A DNA stretch of 64,000 nucleotides, taken from NCBI GenBank assembly GCA_024404675.1, contig JAKSPO010000003.1, positions 1-64,000 of the forward strand, in the 5' to 3' direction. Numbering within the stretch: position 1 is the first letter of the stretch; every line of letters begins with the position of its first letter. The position numbers and the translations under genes are program-made. The stretch comes from Lachnospiraceae bacterium. GTDB lineage: Bacteria > Bacillota > Clostridia > Lachnospirales > Lachnospiraceae. Shown here piece after piece: positions 32,343 through 41,173 of this stretch. Below the pieces are notes generated by a model, which worked only from the letters and a program-made list of their open reading frames with translations, was not told the DNA's origin and ran no database searches.

Positions 32343-33128
32343 ATGAAGTACAGTTATTATCCGGGATGTACATTAAAGAACAAGGCCCAGGCACTTGACA
32401 TGTATGCCAGAGCCTCCGCTTCTGTCCTTGGCTTCGAGCTTGAAGAGGTTTCGGAGTGGCAGTGTTGCGGCGGTGTATATCCTTTGGGCAGCGATGAAAT
32501 CGCTACAAAGCTTTCATCTGTACGTGTTCTGAACGAGGCCAAGAAGAAGGACCAGGCGCTCGTAACGCTTTGCTCCGCATGTCATCATGTTATCAAGCGT
32601 GTCAATGATGATATGAAGAATGTGCCCGACATCTACCAGAAGGCGAACAGATACCTCCAGCTCGAAGAAGATTACCGCGGCGAGACCAACGTATATCACT
32701 TCCTCGAGGTACTTCGCGACCAGATCGGCTTTGATAAGCTGAAGGAAAAGGTTGTGAAGCCTTTGACCGGCAAGAAGATCGGCGCCTACTACGGCTGCCT
32801 GCTTCTCAGACCGAGCTCCATCCTTGCATTTGACAACCCCGAGAATCCGAAGATCCTCGAGGATTTCATCCGTGCAATCGGAGCAGAACCGGTGATTTAT
32901 CCCTACAGAAACGAGTGCTGTGGCGGCTATATTTCACTGAAGGAGAAGGACATGTCCAAGAATATGTGTGAGAAGATCACACAGAGCGCAGAGGGCTTCG
33001 GTGCCGATATGCTCATCACGGCATGCCCGCTTTGCATGTACAATCTGAACAAGACCGAGAGCAAGAAGATCCCTGTATACTACTTCACAGAGCTTCTCGC
33101 CGAGGCACTTGGACTTAAGGAAGACTAG
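32343..33128 (+). CDS. hdrB: HdrB-like subunit with two CCG domains
   Basis: The 261-residue protein has two cysteine-rich CCG domains that in heterodisulfide reductase bind non-cubane [4Fe-4S] clusters. Domain 1 has Cys9 (YYPGCT), Cys41-Cys42 (QCCGG) and Cys77-x2-Cys80; domain 2 has YYGCLL, ECCGG and ACPLC. No residue of the pattern is lost. In methanogens HdrB reduces CoM-S-S-CoB. That cofactor is not expected here, so in this operon it probably passes electrons from HdrC to the fumarate reductase module, as the CCG domain fused to TfrB does in methanogen thiol:fumarate reductase. AAAGGAT lies before the ATG. Confidence 0.9.
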   Translation: MKYSYYPGCTLKNKAQALDMYARASASVLGFELEEVSEWQCCGGVYPLGSDEIATKLSSVRVLNEAKKKDQALVTLCSACHHVIKRVNDDMKNVPDIYQKANRYLQLEEDYRGETNVYHFLEVLRDQIGFDKLKEKVVKPLTGKKIGAYYGCLLLRPSSILAFDNPENPKILEDFIRAIGAEPVIYPYRNECCGGYISLKEKDMSKNMCEKITQSAEGFGADMLITACPLCMYNLNKTESKKIPVYYFTELLAEALGLKED

Positions 33129-33145
33129 GAAAGGGGCAGCATAAG

Positions 33146-33535
33146 ATGAAGAGTGAGAAGAAACAGGCCGAGAAGATCAAAGAGATCAGCGGCGTTAATC
33201 CCCTGAAGTGCATGAAGTGCGGCAAATGTTCCGCAACCTGTCCTTCCTTTGCCGAGATGGATATCAAGCCTCATCAGTTCGTTTCCTACGTTCAGAACGA
33301 GGAGATCGAAGAGCTGACGAAGTCTGTATCTCTGTGGAAGTGCTTGTCCTGCTTTGCATGTGTCGAGCGTTGCCCGAGAGATGTTAAGCCCGGAAAGATT
33401 ATTGACGCGGTAAGACAGCTTGTTGAGCGTGAGAAGGACGGAGATTATCTGTCTCCGAATGAGATTCCGGAGCTCCTTGATCCGGAGATCCCTCAGCAGC
33501 TTTTGGTTTCTGCGTTCAGAAGATACAGGAGGTAA
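33146..33535 (+). CDS. hdrC: HdrC-like ferredoxin subunit
   Basis: The 129-residue soluble protein has two [4Fe-4S] sites, CMKCGKCSATCP and CLSCFACVERCP. It is the electron wire between HdrA and HdrB in all Hdr complexes. Its last codons AGG AGG followed by TAA serve as the ribosome binding site of hdrA, six bases downstream. Length is ordinary for soluble HdrC; there is no membrane segment. Confidence 0.92.
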   Translation: MKSEKKQAEKIKEISGVNPLKCMKCGKCSATCPSFAEMDIKPHQFVSYVQNEEIEELTKSVSLWKCLSCFACVERCPRDVKPGKIIDAVRQLVEREKDGDYLSPNEIPELLDPEIPQQLLVSAFRRYRR

Positions 33536-33541
33536 AAGGCA

Positions 33542-35530
33542 TTGCAGAGAATAGGTGTATTTGTCTGTCATTGCGGTTCGAATATTGCTGCAACGGTAGA
33601 TGTTAAAAAAGTTGTTGAAATGGCTATGTGCGAGCCCGGCGTTGTACATGCTGAGGATTACCCTTATATGTGTTCCGAAGCAGGTCAGGCCAAGATCCAG
33701 GCAGCCATTAAAGAGAAGAACCTCGGCGGCGTTGTAGTTTGCTCCTGCTCCCCGAGAATGCATGAGAATACGTTCAGAAAGGCTGCTGAAAAGGCCGGCC
33801 TGAACCCTTACATGGTTGAAATCGCCAACATTCGTGAGCACTGTTCCTGGATTCACAAGAACATGGAAGAGGCTACCGAGAAGGCTGTTATTCTTATGAA
33901 GGCAGCTGTTGCGAAGGTTAACCTTAACACGCCTCTTCAGGCAGGCGAGAGCAGAGTTACCAAGCGTGCCCTTGTTATCGGTGGTGGTATCGCAGGTATC
34001 CAGACCGCTCTTGATATTGCCGAGGCAGGTTATCCCGTTGATATCGTTGAGAAGACCCCGAGTATCGGCGGACGTATGTCCCAGCTCGACAAGACCTTCC
34101 CGACCCTCGACTGTTCCGCTTGTATTCTTACCCCTAAGATGGTAGAAGCAAACGCACATCCGAATATCAACATCTATACCTACAGTGAGGTTGAGAAGGT
34201 TTCCGGCTTCGTAGGTGACTTCACGGTTGATATCCGTAAGAAGGCAAGAAGCGTAGATATGAGCAAGTGTACCGGTTGCGGTGTATGTCAGGAGAAGTGC
34301 CCGAACAAGAAGACACCGAACGAGTTCAACCGCGGCCTCAACAACCGTAGCGCGATCTACACTCCCTTCGCACAGGCTATTCCGAATGTTCCTGTTATCG
34401 ACAGAGAGCATTGTACGAAATTCCTGACCGGCAAATGTGGTATCTGTGCCAAGGTTTGTCAGGCAGGTGCTGTTGATTATGAGCAGCAGGATGAGATCAT
34501 CACCGAGAAGTACGGCGCAATCGTTGTTGCTACCGGCTTCAACATGATTAATCTTGATAAGTATGATGAGTATGCTTACAGCCAGAGCAAGGATGTTATC
34601 ACCTCTCTTGAGCTCGAGCGTATTATGAACGCAGCAGGACCCACTAAGGGTCACCTTGAGCGTCTTTCCGACGGTAAGGCACCGAAGGAGATGGTATTCA
34701 TTCAGTGTGTAGGCAGCCGTTGTGCAGACAAGCGCGGTAAGAGCTACTGCTCCAAGATCTGCTGTATGTATACCGCTAAGCACGCAATGCTTATCCGTGA
34801 TAAGTATCCGGATGTAAATGTAACCGTATTCTATATTGATGTACGTACTCCCGGTAAGAACTTCGATGAGTTCTACAGAAGAGCAGTTGAAGAGTACGGC
34901 GTAAACTACATTAAGGGTCAGGTCGGCAAGGTTATTCCTCAGCCCGACGGAAAGCTTCTTGTACAGGGCTCCGACCTTCTTAGCAACAAGCAGATCCTTA
35001 AGGAAGCTGACATGGTTGTCCTTGCGGCAGCTATTGAGCCCGAACCCGGTGTAAGAAATATCGCTACCATGCTTACCGCAAGTATCGATACGAACGACTT
35101 CCTTACCGAGGCTCATGCAAAGCTTCGTCCGGTAGAGTCTCCTACCGCCGGAATTTTCCTTTCCGGTGTATGTCAGGGACCGAAGGATATTCCCGAGACC
35201 GTATCTCAGGCAGGTGCTGCTGCAGTTAAGGCTATCGGCCTCCTTGCAAAGGATAAGCTGACAACCAACCCTTGTACTGCAAAGGCTGACGAGCTGATGT
35301 GTAACGGATGCTCTCAGTGTGCTAATGTATGTCCTTACGGTGCAATTTCCTACGAGACCAAGCTGATCAACGATCACGGTGTTCGTGAGGATCGTAGAGT
35401 TGCAGTTGTTAACTCCGCATTGTGCCAGGGCTGTGGTGCTTGTACCGTAACCTGTCCTTCCGGAGCAATGGATCTTCAGGGATTCTCAAACAGACAGATT
35501 CTTGCGGAGGTTGATGCAATATGTCGATAA
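33542..35530 (+). CDS. hdrA: HdrA-like flavin-bifurcating subunit
   Basis: The 662-residue protein starts at a TTG (33542), with AGGAGG inside the end of hdrC. The N-terminal HdrA domain has FVCHCGSNIA and CSCSPRMHE. The FAD domain starts LVIGGGIAGIQTALD, with the conserved DCSACILTPKM cluster site. Ferredoxin-type sites are CTGCGVCQEKCP, CTKFLTGKCGICAKVC, and at the C terminus CNGCSQCANVCP and CQGCGACTVTCP. All expected ligands are there. HdrA FAD is where electron bifurcation takes place in MvhADG-HdrABC; the C-terminal ferredoxin domain is the low-potential exit. The TTG start may keep its level in step with hdrC. It overlaps the next gene by 10 bases. Confidence 0.92.
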   Translation: MQRIGVFVCHCGSNIAATVDVKKVVEMAMCEPGVVHAEDYPYMCSEAGQAKIQAAIKEKNLGGVVVCSCSPRMHENTFRKAAEKAGLNPYMVEIANIREHCSWIHKNMEEATEKAVILMKAAVAKVNLNTPLQAGESRVTKRALVIGGGIAGIQTALDIAEAGYPVDIVEKTPSIGGRMSQLDKTFPTLDCSACILTPKMVEANAHPNINIYTYSEVEKVSGFVGDFTVDIRKKARSVDMSKCTGCGVCQEKCPNKKTPNEFNRGLNNRSAIYTPFAQAIPNVPVIDREHCTKFLTGKCGICAKVCQAGAVDYEQQDEIITEKYGAIVVATGFNMINLDKYDEYAYSQSKDVITSLELERIMNAAGPTKGHLERLSDGKAPKEMVFIQCVGSRCADKRGKSYCSKICCMYTAKHAMLIRDKYPDVNVTVFYIDVRTPGKNFDEFYRRAVEEYGVNYIKGQVGKVIPQPDGKLLVQGSDLLSNKQILKEADMVVLAAAIEPEPGVRNIATMLTASIDTNDFLTEAHAKLRPVESPTAGIFLSGVCQGPKDIPETVSQAGAAAVKAIGLLAKDKLTTNPCTAKADELMCNGCSQCANVCPYGAISYETKLINDHGVREDRRVAVVNSALCQGCGACTVTCPSGAMDLQGFSNRQILAEVDAICR

Positions 35531-35964
35531 ATAATAATTCCGAATTTAAGCCGAAGATTGTTGCTTTCTGCTGCAACTGGTGCAGCTATGCAGGTGCAGA
35601 CCTTGCGGGAAGCAGCCGTCTTACCTATCCTGCAGATGTTAAGATCATTCGCGTTCCCTGCTCCTGCCGAGTAAACCCGATGTTTATTCTGAGAGCATTC
35701 GAGAAGGGCGCAGACGGTGTCATCCTTTGCGGATGTCATCCGGGAGACTGCCACTACACCTCCGGTAACTTCTATGCCAGAAGAAGAATGACGCTTCTGT
35801 TCTCCATGCTTGATTATATCGGCGTTGAGAACGGCAGAACCAGAGTTGAGTGGGTTTCCGCAGCTGAGGGCGTTAAGTTCTCCGCAACGATGAATTCCTT
35901 CGTTGAGAAGATTTATTCCCTTGGTAAAAATGTCAGACTGGAGGATTTGAGATGCAAGAACTGA
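35521..35964 (+). CDS. flxD: MvhD/FlxD-like electron-transfer subunit
   Basis: The 147-residue protein of the MvhD family ([2Fe-2S] type) has FCCNWCSYAGADLAG, IRVPCSCRVNP and CGCHPGDCHY, the five-Cys pattern that links a donor module to HdrA. In methanogens the donor is hydrogenase MvhAG; in Desulfovibrio it is the NADH module FlxABC. Since no hydrogenase is present and an FAD/NAD reductase is three genes downstream, the NADH case fits. It overlaps hdrA by 10 bases and the next gene by 13. Confidence 0.88.
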   Translation: MSINNNSEFKPKIVAFCCNWCSYAGADLAGSSRLTYPADVKIIRVPCSCRVNPMFILRAFEKGADGVILCGCHPGDCHYTSGNFYARRRMTLLFSMLDYIGVENGRTRVEWVSAAEGVKFSATMNSFVEKIYSLGKNVRLEDLRCKN

Positions 35965-36932
35965 TTACTAGAGCAAAGGAACTGCTTGCTGACGGTACGG
36001 TTGCACGCGTTCTCGGCTGGAAGGCCGGTGACCTTGAATACAATCCGCAGCCTGCTTTCTTCACAAATGAGAAAGAGCTCGAGGAGTTCGTTTATAACGG
36101 CTTCTGCGGTGCAAACCTGAGCAAGTATATGATTGAGGCATCCAAGCTTGAGGGCAAGACTCTGATCTGCCTGAAGCCTTGCGATTCCTACAGCTTCCAG
36201 CAGCTTATGAAGGAGCATAGAATCGACCGTGAGAAGGCTTACATCATCGGTGTAGGCTGTAAGGGTAAGCTTGATATCGACAGAATCAAGGCTAACGGTC
36301 TCAAGGGTGTTACCGGTGTAACCGGTGCCGAGCTCACAGATGACTGCGAGGAGCTTTGTGTAACAACACTGTATGGCGACAAGAAGATTCCCTATGCCGA
36401 CGGCATGCTTGAGCGTTGCAGCGTCTGCAAGGGTAAGGAGCATATGATCTGTGACGAGCAGATCGGCGAGTCCAAGGACACGAAGACCGGCGAGCGTTTC
36501 GCTAAGGTTGCTGCTGTCGAGGAGATGAGTTCTGCAGAGAAGTTTGCTTTCTTCCAGAAGGAGCTTAGCAAATGTATCCGTTGTAATGCCTGCAGAAACG
36601 TATGTCCGGCTTGCAGCTGCCGTAAGTGTGTATTCGACAGCACCAAGTTTGACAGTGCACAGAAGGCAAATGTTGACTCCTTCGAGGAGAAGATGTTCCA
36701 CATCATCCGTGCTTTCCACGTAGCCGGCAGATGTACCGACTGCGGTGAGTGCAGCAGAGTATGTCCTCAGGGCATTCCGCTTCATCTGTTCAACCGTAAA
36801 TTCATTAAGGATATCAATGAGCTGTATGGTGAATACCAGGCAGGAGCTGACATTGAGGCAAAGGCACCGCTTACCAGCTATGTATTTGAGGATGTTGAGC
36901 CTTCTGTTGTGGCAGAAAGGAGCAAGTCATGA
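35952..36932 (+). CDS. FlxB/C-like Fe-S protein, FrhB/FdhB related
   Basis: The 326-residue soluble protein has an N-terminal ~190 residues resembling the beta-subunit fold of F420-dependent or formate dehydrogenases (FFTNEKELEEFVYNGFCGAN, LICLKPCDSYS, and IIGVGCKGK). A Cys-rich part follows: CSVCKGKEHMIC, CIRCNACRNVCPACSCRKC and CTDCGECSRVCPQG. It should carry at least two [4Fe-4S] clusters and relay electrons between the NADH flavoprotein and FlxD. Which of the two relay proteins corresponds to Desulfovibrio FlxB or FlxC I cannot decide, so no symbol is given. It overlaps both neighbours (13 and 4 bases). Confidence 0.8.
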   Translation: MQELITRAKELLADGTVARVLGWKAGDLEYNPQPAFFTNEKELEEFVYNGFCGANLSKYMIEASKLEGKTLICLKPCDSYSFQQLMKEHRIDREKAYIIGVGCKGKLDIDRIKANGLKGVTGVTGAELTDDCEELCVTTLYGDKKIPYADGMLERCSVCKGKEHMICDEQIGESKDTKTGERFAKVAAVEEMSSAEKFAFFQKELSKCIRCNACRNVCPACSCRKCVFDSTKFDSAQKANVDSFEEKMFHIIRAFHVAGRCTDCGECSRVCPQGIPLHLFNRKFIKDINELYGEYQAGADIEAKAPLTSYVFEDVEPSVVAERSKS

Positions 36933-37957
36933 AGAAGATAGCAAAAGAAGCATTGCCTATGCTTTATAAGAAGATTGCCGAAGCTAAGGAACTGATTATT
37001 CCCGTAAAGGTTTGCGGTCAGACCAACTACAAGGTCTGGACCGAGGACGCTGAGGTAGATCTTGACACCTTGAAGACTGTGAAGTCCGCAAAGGATGCCT
37101 TCTTCCCGCAGAGCGAGACGCTCTACACGGTTAAGAAGGAGGACAAGAAGCTTCATATTGAGCCGGAAGCTTTGAAGAACCAGGAATTTGTCGTATTCGG
37201 TATGAAGGCCTGTGATGTACAGGGTGTTGCCGTACTCGATAAGGTATTCCTTGTTGATCCGGTTGACAGCTTCTATGCAGCAAGAAGAGAGCACGGTATC
37301 ATCGTTTCCATGGCTTGCCATGAGCCCGAGGAGACCTGCTTCTGTAAGGCATTTGGCCTTGATGCAGCTGCTCCGGCAGGCGACGTTGTAACCTGGATGG
37401 TTGGCGACGAGCTTTACTGGAATCCTGTTACCAAGAAGGGTGAGGATCTGACCGCTATGGTGGCTGAGCTTCTTACCGATGCCGATGAGAAGGCTGTTGA
37501 GGCTGAGAAGGAGAGCATCAAGAAGATCGTTGAGAAGCTTCCCTACTCGAATCTCTCCCTGGAGGGATGGAACGGAAGCGTTTTGGATGAGAAGTTCAAT
37601 TCTCCGATCTGGGAGACTCTTTTCAAGCCCTGTCTTGCATGCGGTACCTGTACCTTCGTATGCCCGACCTGTCAGTGCTATGACATTAAGGACTACGATA
37701 CCGGTCACGGTGTACAGAGATATCGTTGCTGGGATTCCTGCATGTACTCCGATTTCACGATGATGGCACACGGTAACAACCGTAACAGCCAGATGCAGCG
37801 TTTCCGTCAGAGATTCATGCATAAGCTTGTATACTTCCCGGCTAACAACGACGGTATGTATTCCTGCGTAGGCTGCGGCCGTTGCGTAGAGAAGTGCCCG
37901 TCTTCCCTGAATATCGTTAAAGTTATCAAAGCATTTGAAAAGAAGGAGGAAAAGTAA
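36929..37957 (+). CDS. FlxB/C-like Fe-S protein, AsrA/HydB type
   Basis: The 342-residue protein of the sulfhydrogenase-beta/anaerobic sulfite reductase A group has VVFGMKACDVQGVAVLDKVF (family signature), MACHEPEETCFC, then two ferredoxin sites CLACGTCTFVCPTC and CVGCGRCVEKCP near the C terminus. Partners of this family always work with an FAD/NAD(P) reductase of the AsrB/HydG type, which is the next gene. It passes electrons from NADH toward the Hdr core. Its start overlaps the previous stop by 4 bases; GGAGGAAAAG at its end is the ribosome binding site of the next gene. Confidence 0.85.
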   Translation: MKKIAKEALPMLYKKIAEAKELIIPVKVCGQTNYKVWTEDAEVDLDTLKTVKSAKDAFFPQSETLYTVKKEDKKLHIEPEALKNQEFVVFGMKACDVQGVAVLDKVFLVDPVDSFYAARREHGIIVSMACHEPEETCFCKAFGLDAAAPAGDVVTWMVGDELYWNPVTKKGEDLTAMVAELLTDADEKAVEAEKESIKKIVEKLPYSNLSLEGWNGSVLDEKFNSPIWETLFKPCLACGTCTFVCPTCQCYDIKDYDTGHGVQRYRCWDSCMYSDFTMMAHGNNRNSQMQRFRQRFMHKLVYFPANNDGMYSCVGCGRCVEKCPSSLNIVKVIKAFEKKEEK

Positions 37958-37958
37958 G

Positions 37959-38813
37959 ATGAGTGAATGTACTTGTCATGAGAATTATACTCTTGATACT
38001 TTGATTCCTAAGGTTGGTATTATTACCGACATTCGTCAGGAAACTCCGGATGTTAAGACCTTCCGTGTAAACGCACCCGAGGGCGGAAAGCTTTTCGAGC
38101 ATATGCCCGGCCAGTGTGCAATGGTATGCGTACCCGGCGTAAGCGAGGGTATGTTCTCCATCACCTCTTCTCCTACGAACAAGGAGTATCAGGAGTTCAG
38201 TATTAAGAAGTGCGGTATGTTGACCGACATGCTTCACAGCCTTCAGGTCGGTGATGAGATCACCGTTCGCGGACCTTACGGAAATCATTTCCCGGTTGAG
38301 GATAAGCTGAAGGGTAAGGACCTCCTGTTCATCGCAGGTGGTATCGGTCTTGCACCGCTTCGTTCCGTTATCAACTATGTTCTTGATAACCGTGCGGACT
38401 ACGGCAAGGTAGATATCGTATACGGATCCCGTTCTGCAGACGATCTTGTTCAGCTGAAGGAGATTCAGGAGAAATGGATGAAGGCCGAGGGTGTAAATGT
38501 ATATCTTACCATCGACCGTGAGCAGGAAGGCTGGGACGGCCATGTAGGCTTCGTTCCGAACTATGTTAAGGAAATTGGTTTCAGCACCGACAAGACAGCT
38601 CTTTTGTGCGGACCGCCGATCATGATCAAGTTTGTATTGGCCGGACTTCAGGAATTGGGCTTCTCCAAGGAGCAGGTTTATACGACACTTGAGCTTCGTA
38701 TGAAGTGCGGTATCGGTAAGTGCGGTCGTTGCAACATCGGTTCCAAGTATGTATGCAAGGACGGTCCTGTATTCCGCTGTGATGAGATCGACGAGATGCC
38801 TAACGAATATTGA
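37959..38813 (+). CDS. flxA: FAD/NAD(P)H-dependent reductase (FlxA/AsrB-like)
   Basis: The 284-residue ferredoxin-NADP reductase-fold protein has an FAD domain at ~1-105 (HMPGQCAMV, MFSITSSP), an NAD domain (DLLFIAGGIGLAPLRSVINY, CGPPIMIKFV) and a C-terminal [2Fe-2S] site CGIGKCGRCNIGSKYVCKDG as in PyrK and AsrB. It should be the point where NADH enters the complex. The ATG at 37959 follows AGGAGG by 9 bases; an in-frame ATG at 37935 lies inside the preceding gene and has no such site. Confidence 0.9.
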   Translation: MSECTCHENYTLDTLIPKVGIITDIRQETPDVKTFRVNAPEGGKLFEHMPGQCAMVCVPGVSEGMFSITSSPTNKEYQEFSIKKCGMLTDMLHSLQVGDEITVRGPYGNHFPVEDKLKGKDLLFIAGGIGLAPLRSVINYVLDNRADYGKVDIVYGSRSADDLVQLKEIQEKWMKAEGVNVYLTIDREQEGWDGHVGFVPNYVKEIGFSTDKTALLCGPPIMIKFVLAGLQELGFSKEQVYTTLELRMKCGIGKCGRCNIGSKYVCKDGPVFRCDEIDEMPNEY

Positions 38814-38832
38814 TAACAGAAAGAGGTTTCTT

Positions 38833-39507
38833 ATGGAAAATATGGTAAATGTTTACTTTTTTGGTAAAAAATATACGGTTCCGGCTGAGATGACCATTAT
38901 GACTGCTATGGAATATGCAGGCTACGAACTGAAGAGAGGTTGCGGCTGCCGTCACGGTTTCTGCGGTGCCTGCGCAACCATTTACAGAATCAAGGGCAAG
39001 AACGAGCTTAAGACTTGTCTTGCTTGTTCTACGCAGGTACAGGAGGGAATGTACATCGCAAGCATTCCGTTCTTCCCGACCGACAAGAGAACCTATGAGA
39101 TCAAGGATCTGAAGCCCAACCAGCAGGTTATGATGGAGCTTTATCCTGAGATTTACAGCTGTATCGGATGTAATGCTTGTACCAAGGCTTGTACGCAGAG
39201 CCTGAATGTTATGCAGTACATCGCATACGCACAGAGAGGCGATTTCGAGAAGTGTGCGGAAGAGTCCTTCGACTGCGTAAGCTGCGGATGCTGTTCCGTA
39301 CGTTGTCCTGCAGGTATTTCCCATCCGATGGTTGGTCTTCTTGCAAGACGTCTTAACGGTAAGTATGTTGCTCCCGAGGCTGAGCATCTTACAAAGCGTG
39401 TAGCTGAGATCAACAACGGTGAATTCGATTCTATGATTGAGCAGATCATGCAGAAGCCCATCACAGAGATGAAGGAACTTTACAATAACAGAGAGATTGA
39501 GAAATAG
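38833..39507 (+). CDS. FrdB/TfrB-like iron-sulfur subunit of fumarate reductase
   Basis: The 224-residue protein has a plant-type [2Fe-2S] domain first (CRHGFCGAC, closing Cys in TCLAC), then two ferredoxin sites CIGCNACTKACT and CVSCGCCSVRCP. FrdB of membrane enzymes ends with a [3Fe-4S] cluster next to quinone; here both C-terminal sites have four Cys. Thiol:fumarate reductase TfrB has an additional CCG domain, which is missing here and is supplied by separate hdrB. It should connect the Hdr core to the flavoprotein encoded directly downstream. The ATG at 38833 follows AAAGAGG; longer in-frame starts lie within flxA. Confidence 0.85.
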   Translation: MENMVNVYFFGKKYTVPAEMTIMTAMEYAGYELKRGCGCRHGFCGACATIYRIKGKNELKTCLACSTQVQEGMYIASIPFFPTDKRTYEIKDLKPNQQVMMELYPEIYSCIGCNACTKACTQSLNVMQYIAYAQRGDFEKCAEESFDCVSCGCCSVRCPAGISHPMVGLLARRLNGKYVAPEAEHLTKRVAEINNGEFDSMIEQIMQKPITEMKELYNNREIEK

Positions 39508-39519
39508 GAGGTATAGACG

Positions 39520-41127
39520 ATGTACGCACCGTATCCCGAAAATATGATGGAATCCATCAAAAAGGTTGAGGCTACCAGAGCCGAGCGTATGGCTACAGAG
39601 CCCAGACGTCTTACTGCTGATGAGAAGGACGCGCTTCTTAACGAGTTCCATCCCGATCGTAAGCCCGATGCATTTGCTGAAATCAAGATTGGACCGAACA
39701 AGGGTCAGAAGGCTCCGCTTGAGCTCGCTAAAATGCTTCATTCCACAAGCCGTATTCTTAACGAGAAGATCGACCTTAGTAAGATCGATTACGATGTAGA
39801 CGTTCTTGTTATCGGTGGCGGCGGAGCCGGTTCTTCCTGTGCTATCGAGGCACACAATGCCGGTGCAAATGTTATGATTGTTACCAAGCTTCGTATTGGT
39901 GATGCAAATACCATGATGGCTGAGGGTGGTATCCAGGCAGCCGATAAGGAGAACGATTCTCCCGTACAGCATTATCTTGACTGCTTCGGCGGCGGACACT
40001 TCGATGCTAAGCCTGAGCTTGTTAAGCGTCTTGTTATGGAAGCTCCCGATGCTATTAAGTGGCTCAACGAGCTCGGTGTAGAGTTCGATAAGTCCGAGGA
40101 CGGCAGAATGGTTACCACACACGGCGGCGGTACCTCCAGAAAGAGAATGCATGCTGCAAAGGACTACTCCGGTGCAGAGATCATGCGTACCATCAGAGAT
40201 GAGGTTCTGAACCTTGGTATTCCGGTAGTTGAGTTCACCTCCGTAGTAGAGCTTATTAAGGACGATAAGGGCCAGGTAGCAGGTGCTGTTCTTCTTAACA
40301 TGGAGACCGGTGATTTCGCTGTTGCAAGAGCTAAGACTGTTGTAATCGCTACCGGTGGTGCAGGAAGAATGCATTACCAGGGCTTCCCTACCTCCAACCA
40401 TTACGGCGCAACCGCAGACGGTCTGGTACTTGGTTATCGTGCTGGTGCATCCCTTCGTAACCAGGATTCCATCCAGTATCATCCGACCGGAGCTATCTAT
40501 CCTTCTCAGATTCTTGGTGCACTCGTTACCGAGAAGGTTCGTTCCGTTGGTGCTCAGCTTGTAAACGTAAACGGTGAAGCTTACATTCATCCTCTTGAGA
40601 CTCGTGACGTTAACGCTTCCGGCGTTATCCGTGAGTGTAAGGAAGGTCGTGGTGTAGAGGTTCCCGGCGGCGCACAGGGTGTATGGCTTGATACTCCTAT
40701 GATCGAGATCCTCGGCGGTGAGGGAACGATCGAGAAGAGAATTCCTGCTATGTTCCGTATGTACATGAACTACGGTATCGATATGAGAAAGGTTCCGATC
40801 GTTATTTATCCTACCCTTCATTATCAGAACGGTGGTCTTGAGATCGATGGCGACGGTTTCACCTCTATCCCGAACCTCCTTGTAGCAGGTGAGGCAGCAG
40901 GTGGTATCCACGGTACCAACAGACTGATGGGTAACTCCCTTCTTGATGTAATCGTATTCGGTAGAAATGCAGGTAAGCAGGCTGCTAAGAAGTATAAGTC
41001 TGTTACACTTGGAAATATGAATCTTGATCACGTACAGAGCTACGATGCTGAGCTTGTAAAGGCTGGCTGCAAGACTGATGAGGTTTCTCCTCTTCTTCTT
41101 CCTAAGTACGCTCGTCACGAGAGATAA
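39520..41127 (+). CDS. frdA: Soluble fumarate reductase flavoprotein subunit
   Basis: The 535-residue protein has an extra ~90-residue N-terminal segment, then FAD-binding VLVIGGGGAGSSCA. All substrate and catalytic residues of the FrdA/SdhA family are present: His321 (QYHPTG), Arg362 (ETRDV), His434 (PTLHYQNGG) and Arg468 (TNRLMGNSL), matching E. coli His232, Arg287, His355 and Arg390. The His that holds FAD covalently in membrane FrdA is Asn130 here (DANTMMAEGG), as in L-aspartate oxidase, so FAD is probably non-covalent. L-aspartate oxidase is unlikely because the protein follows an FrdB-like gene and no nadA/nadC is present. No membrane anchor gene is adjacent. AGGAGG stands 9 bases before the ATG. 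Confidence 0.88.
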   Translation: MYAPYPENMMESIKKVEATRAERMATEPRRLTADEKDALLNEFHPDRKPDAFAEIKIGPNKGQKAPLELAKMLHSTSRILNEKIDLSKIDYDVDVLVIGGGGAGSSCAIEAHNAGANVMIVTKLRIGDANTMMAEGGIQAADKENDSPVQHYLDCFGGGHFDAKPELVKRLVMEAPDAIKWLNELGVEFDKSEDGRMVTTHGGGTSRKRMHAAKDYSGAEIMRTIRDEVLNLGIPVVEFTSVVELIKDDKGQVAGAVLLNMETGDFAVARAKTVVIATGGAGRMHYQGFPTSNHYGATADGLVLGYRAGASLRNQDSIQYHPTGAIYPSQILGALVTEKVRSVGAQLVNVNGEAYIHPLETRDVNASGVIRECKEGRGVEVPGGAQGVWLDTPMIEILGGEGTIEKRIPAMFRMYMNYGIDMRKVPIVIYPTLHYQNGGLEIDGDGFTSIPNLLVAGEAAGGIHGTNRLMGNSLLDVIVFGRNAGKQAAKKYKSVTLGNMNLDHVQSYDAELVKAGCKTDEVSPLLLPKYARHER

Positions 41128-41142
41128 GTAATGTACACTAAG

Positions 41143-41173
41143 GGTCAAGGGCGATTTTTCGCCTTTGACCTTT
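41143..41173 (+). terminator. Hairpin terminator of the Hdr/fumarate reductase operon
   Basis: GGTCAAGGGCGA (41143-41154) pairs with TCGCCTTTGACC (41159-41170), loop TTTT, then a short TTTA. The weak T-run may allow some read-through to the carrier gene. Confidence 0.7.

Noticed and set aside
33125-35377. 750-codon open frame on the minus strand opposite hdrA
   Set aside because: HdrA on the + strand has all expected Cys motifs. The antisense product has no signal, domain or start signal; it is a codon-bias artefact.
32343-38813. Methanogen-type heterodisulfide reductase or a sulfate-reducer Dsr-linked complex
   Set aside because: No coenzyme M/B genes, hydrogenase (mvhAG), dsr or qmo genes are in the window, and the operon ends in fumarate reductase subunits.
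39520-41127. L-aspartate oxidase (NadB) as identity of the flavoprotein
   Set aside because: Asn in place of the covalent-FAD His is shared with NadB, but the gene follows an FrdB-like Fe-S gene and hdr/flx genes, has an N-terminal extension, and nadA/nadC are absent.
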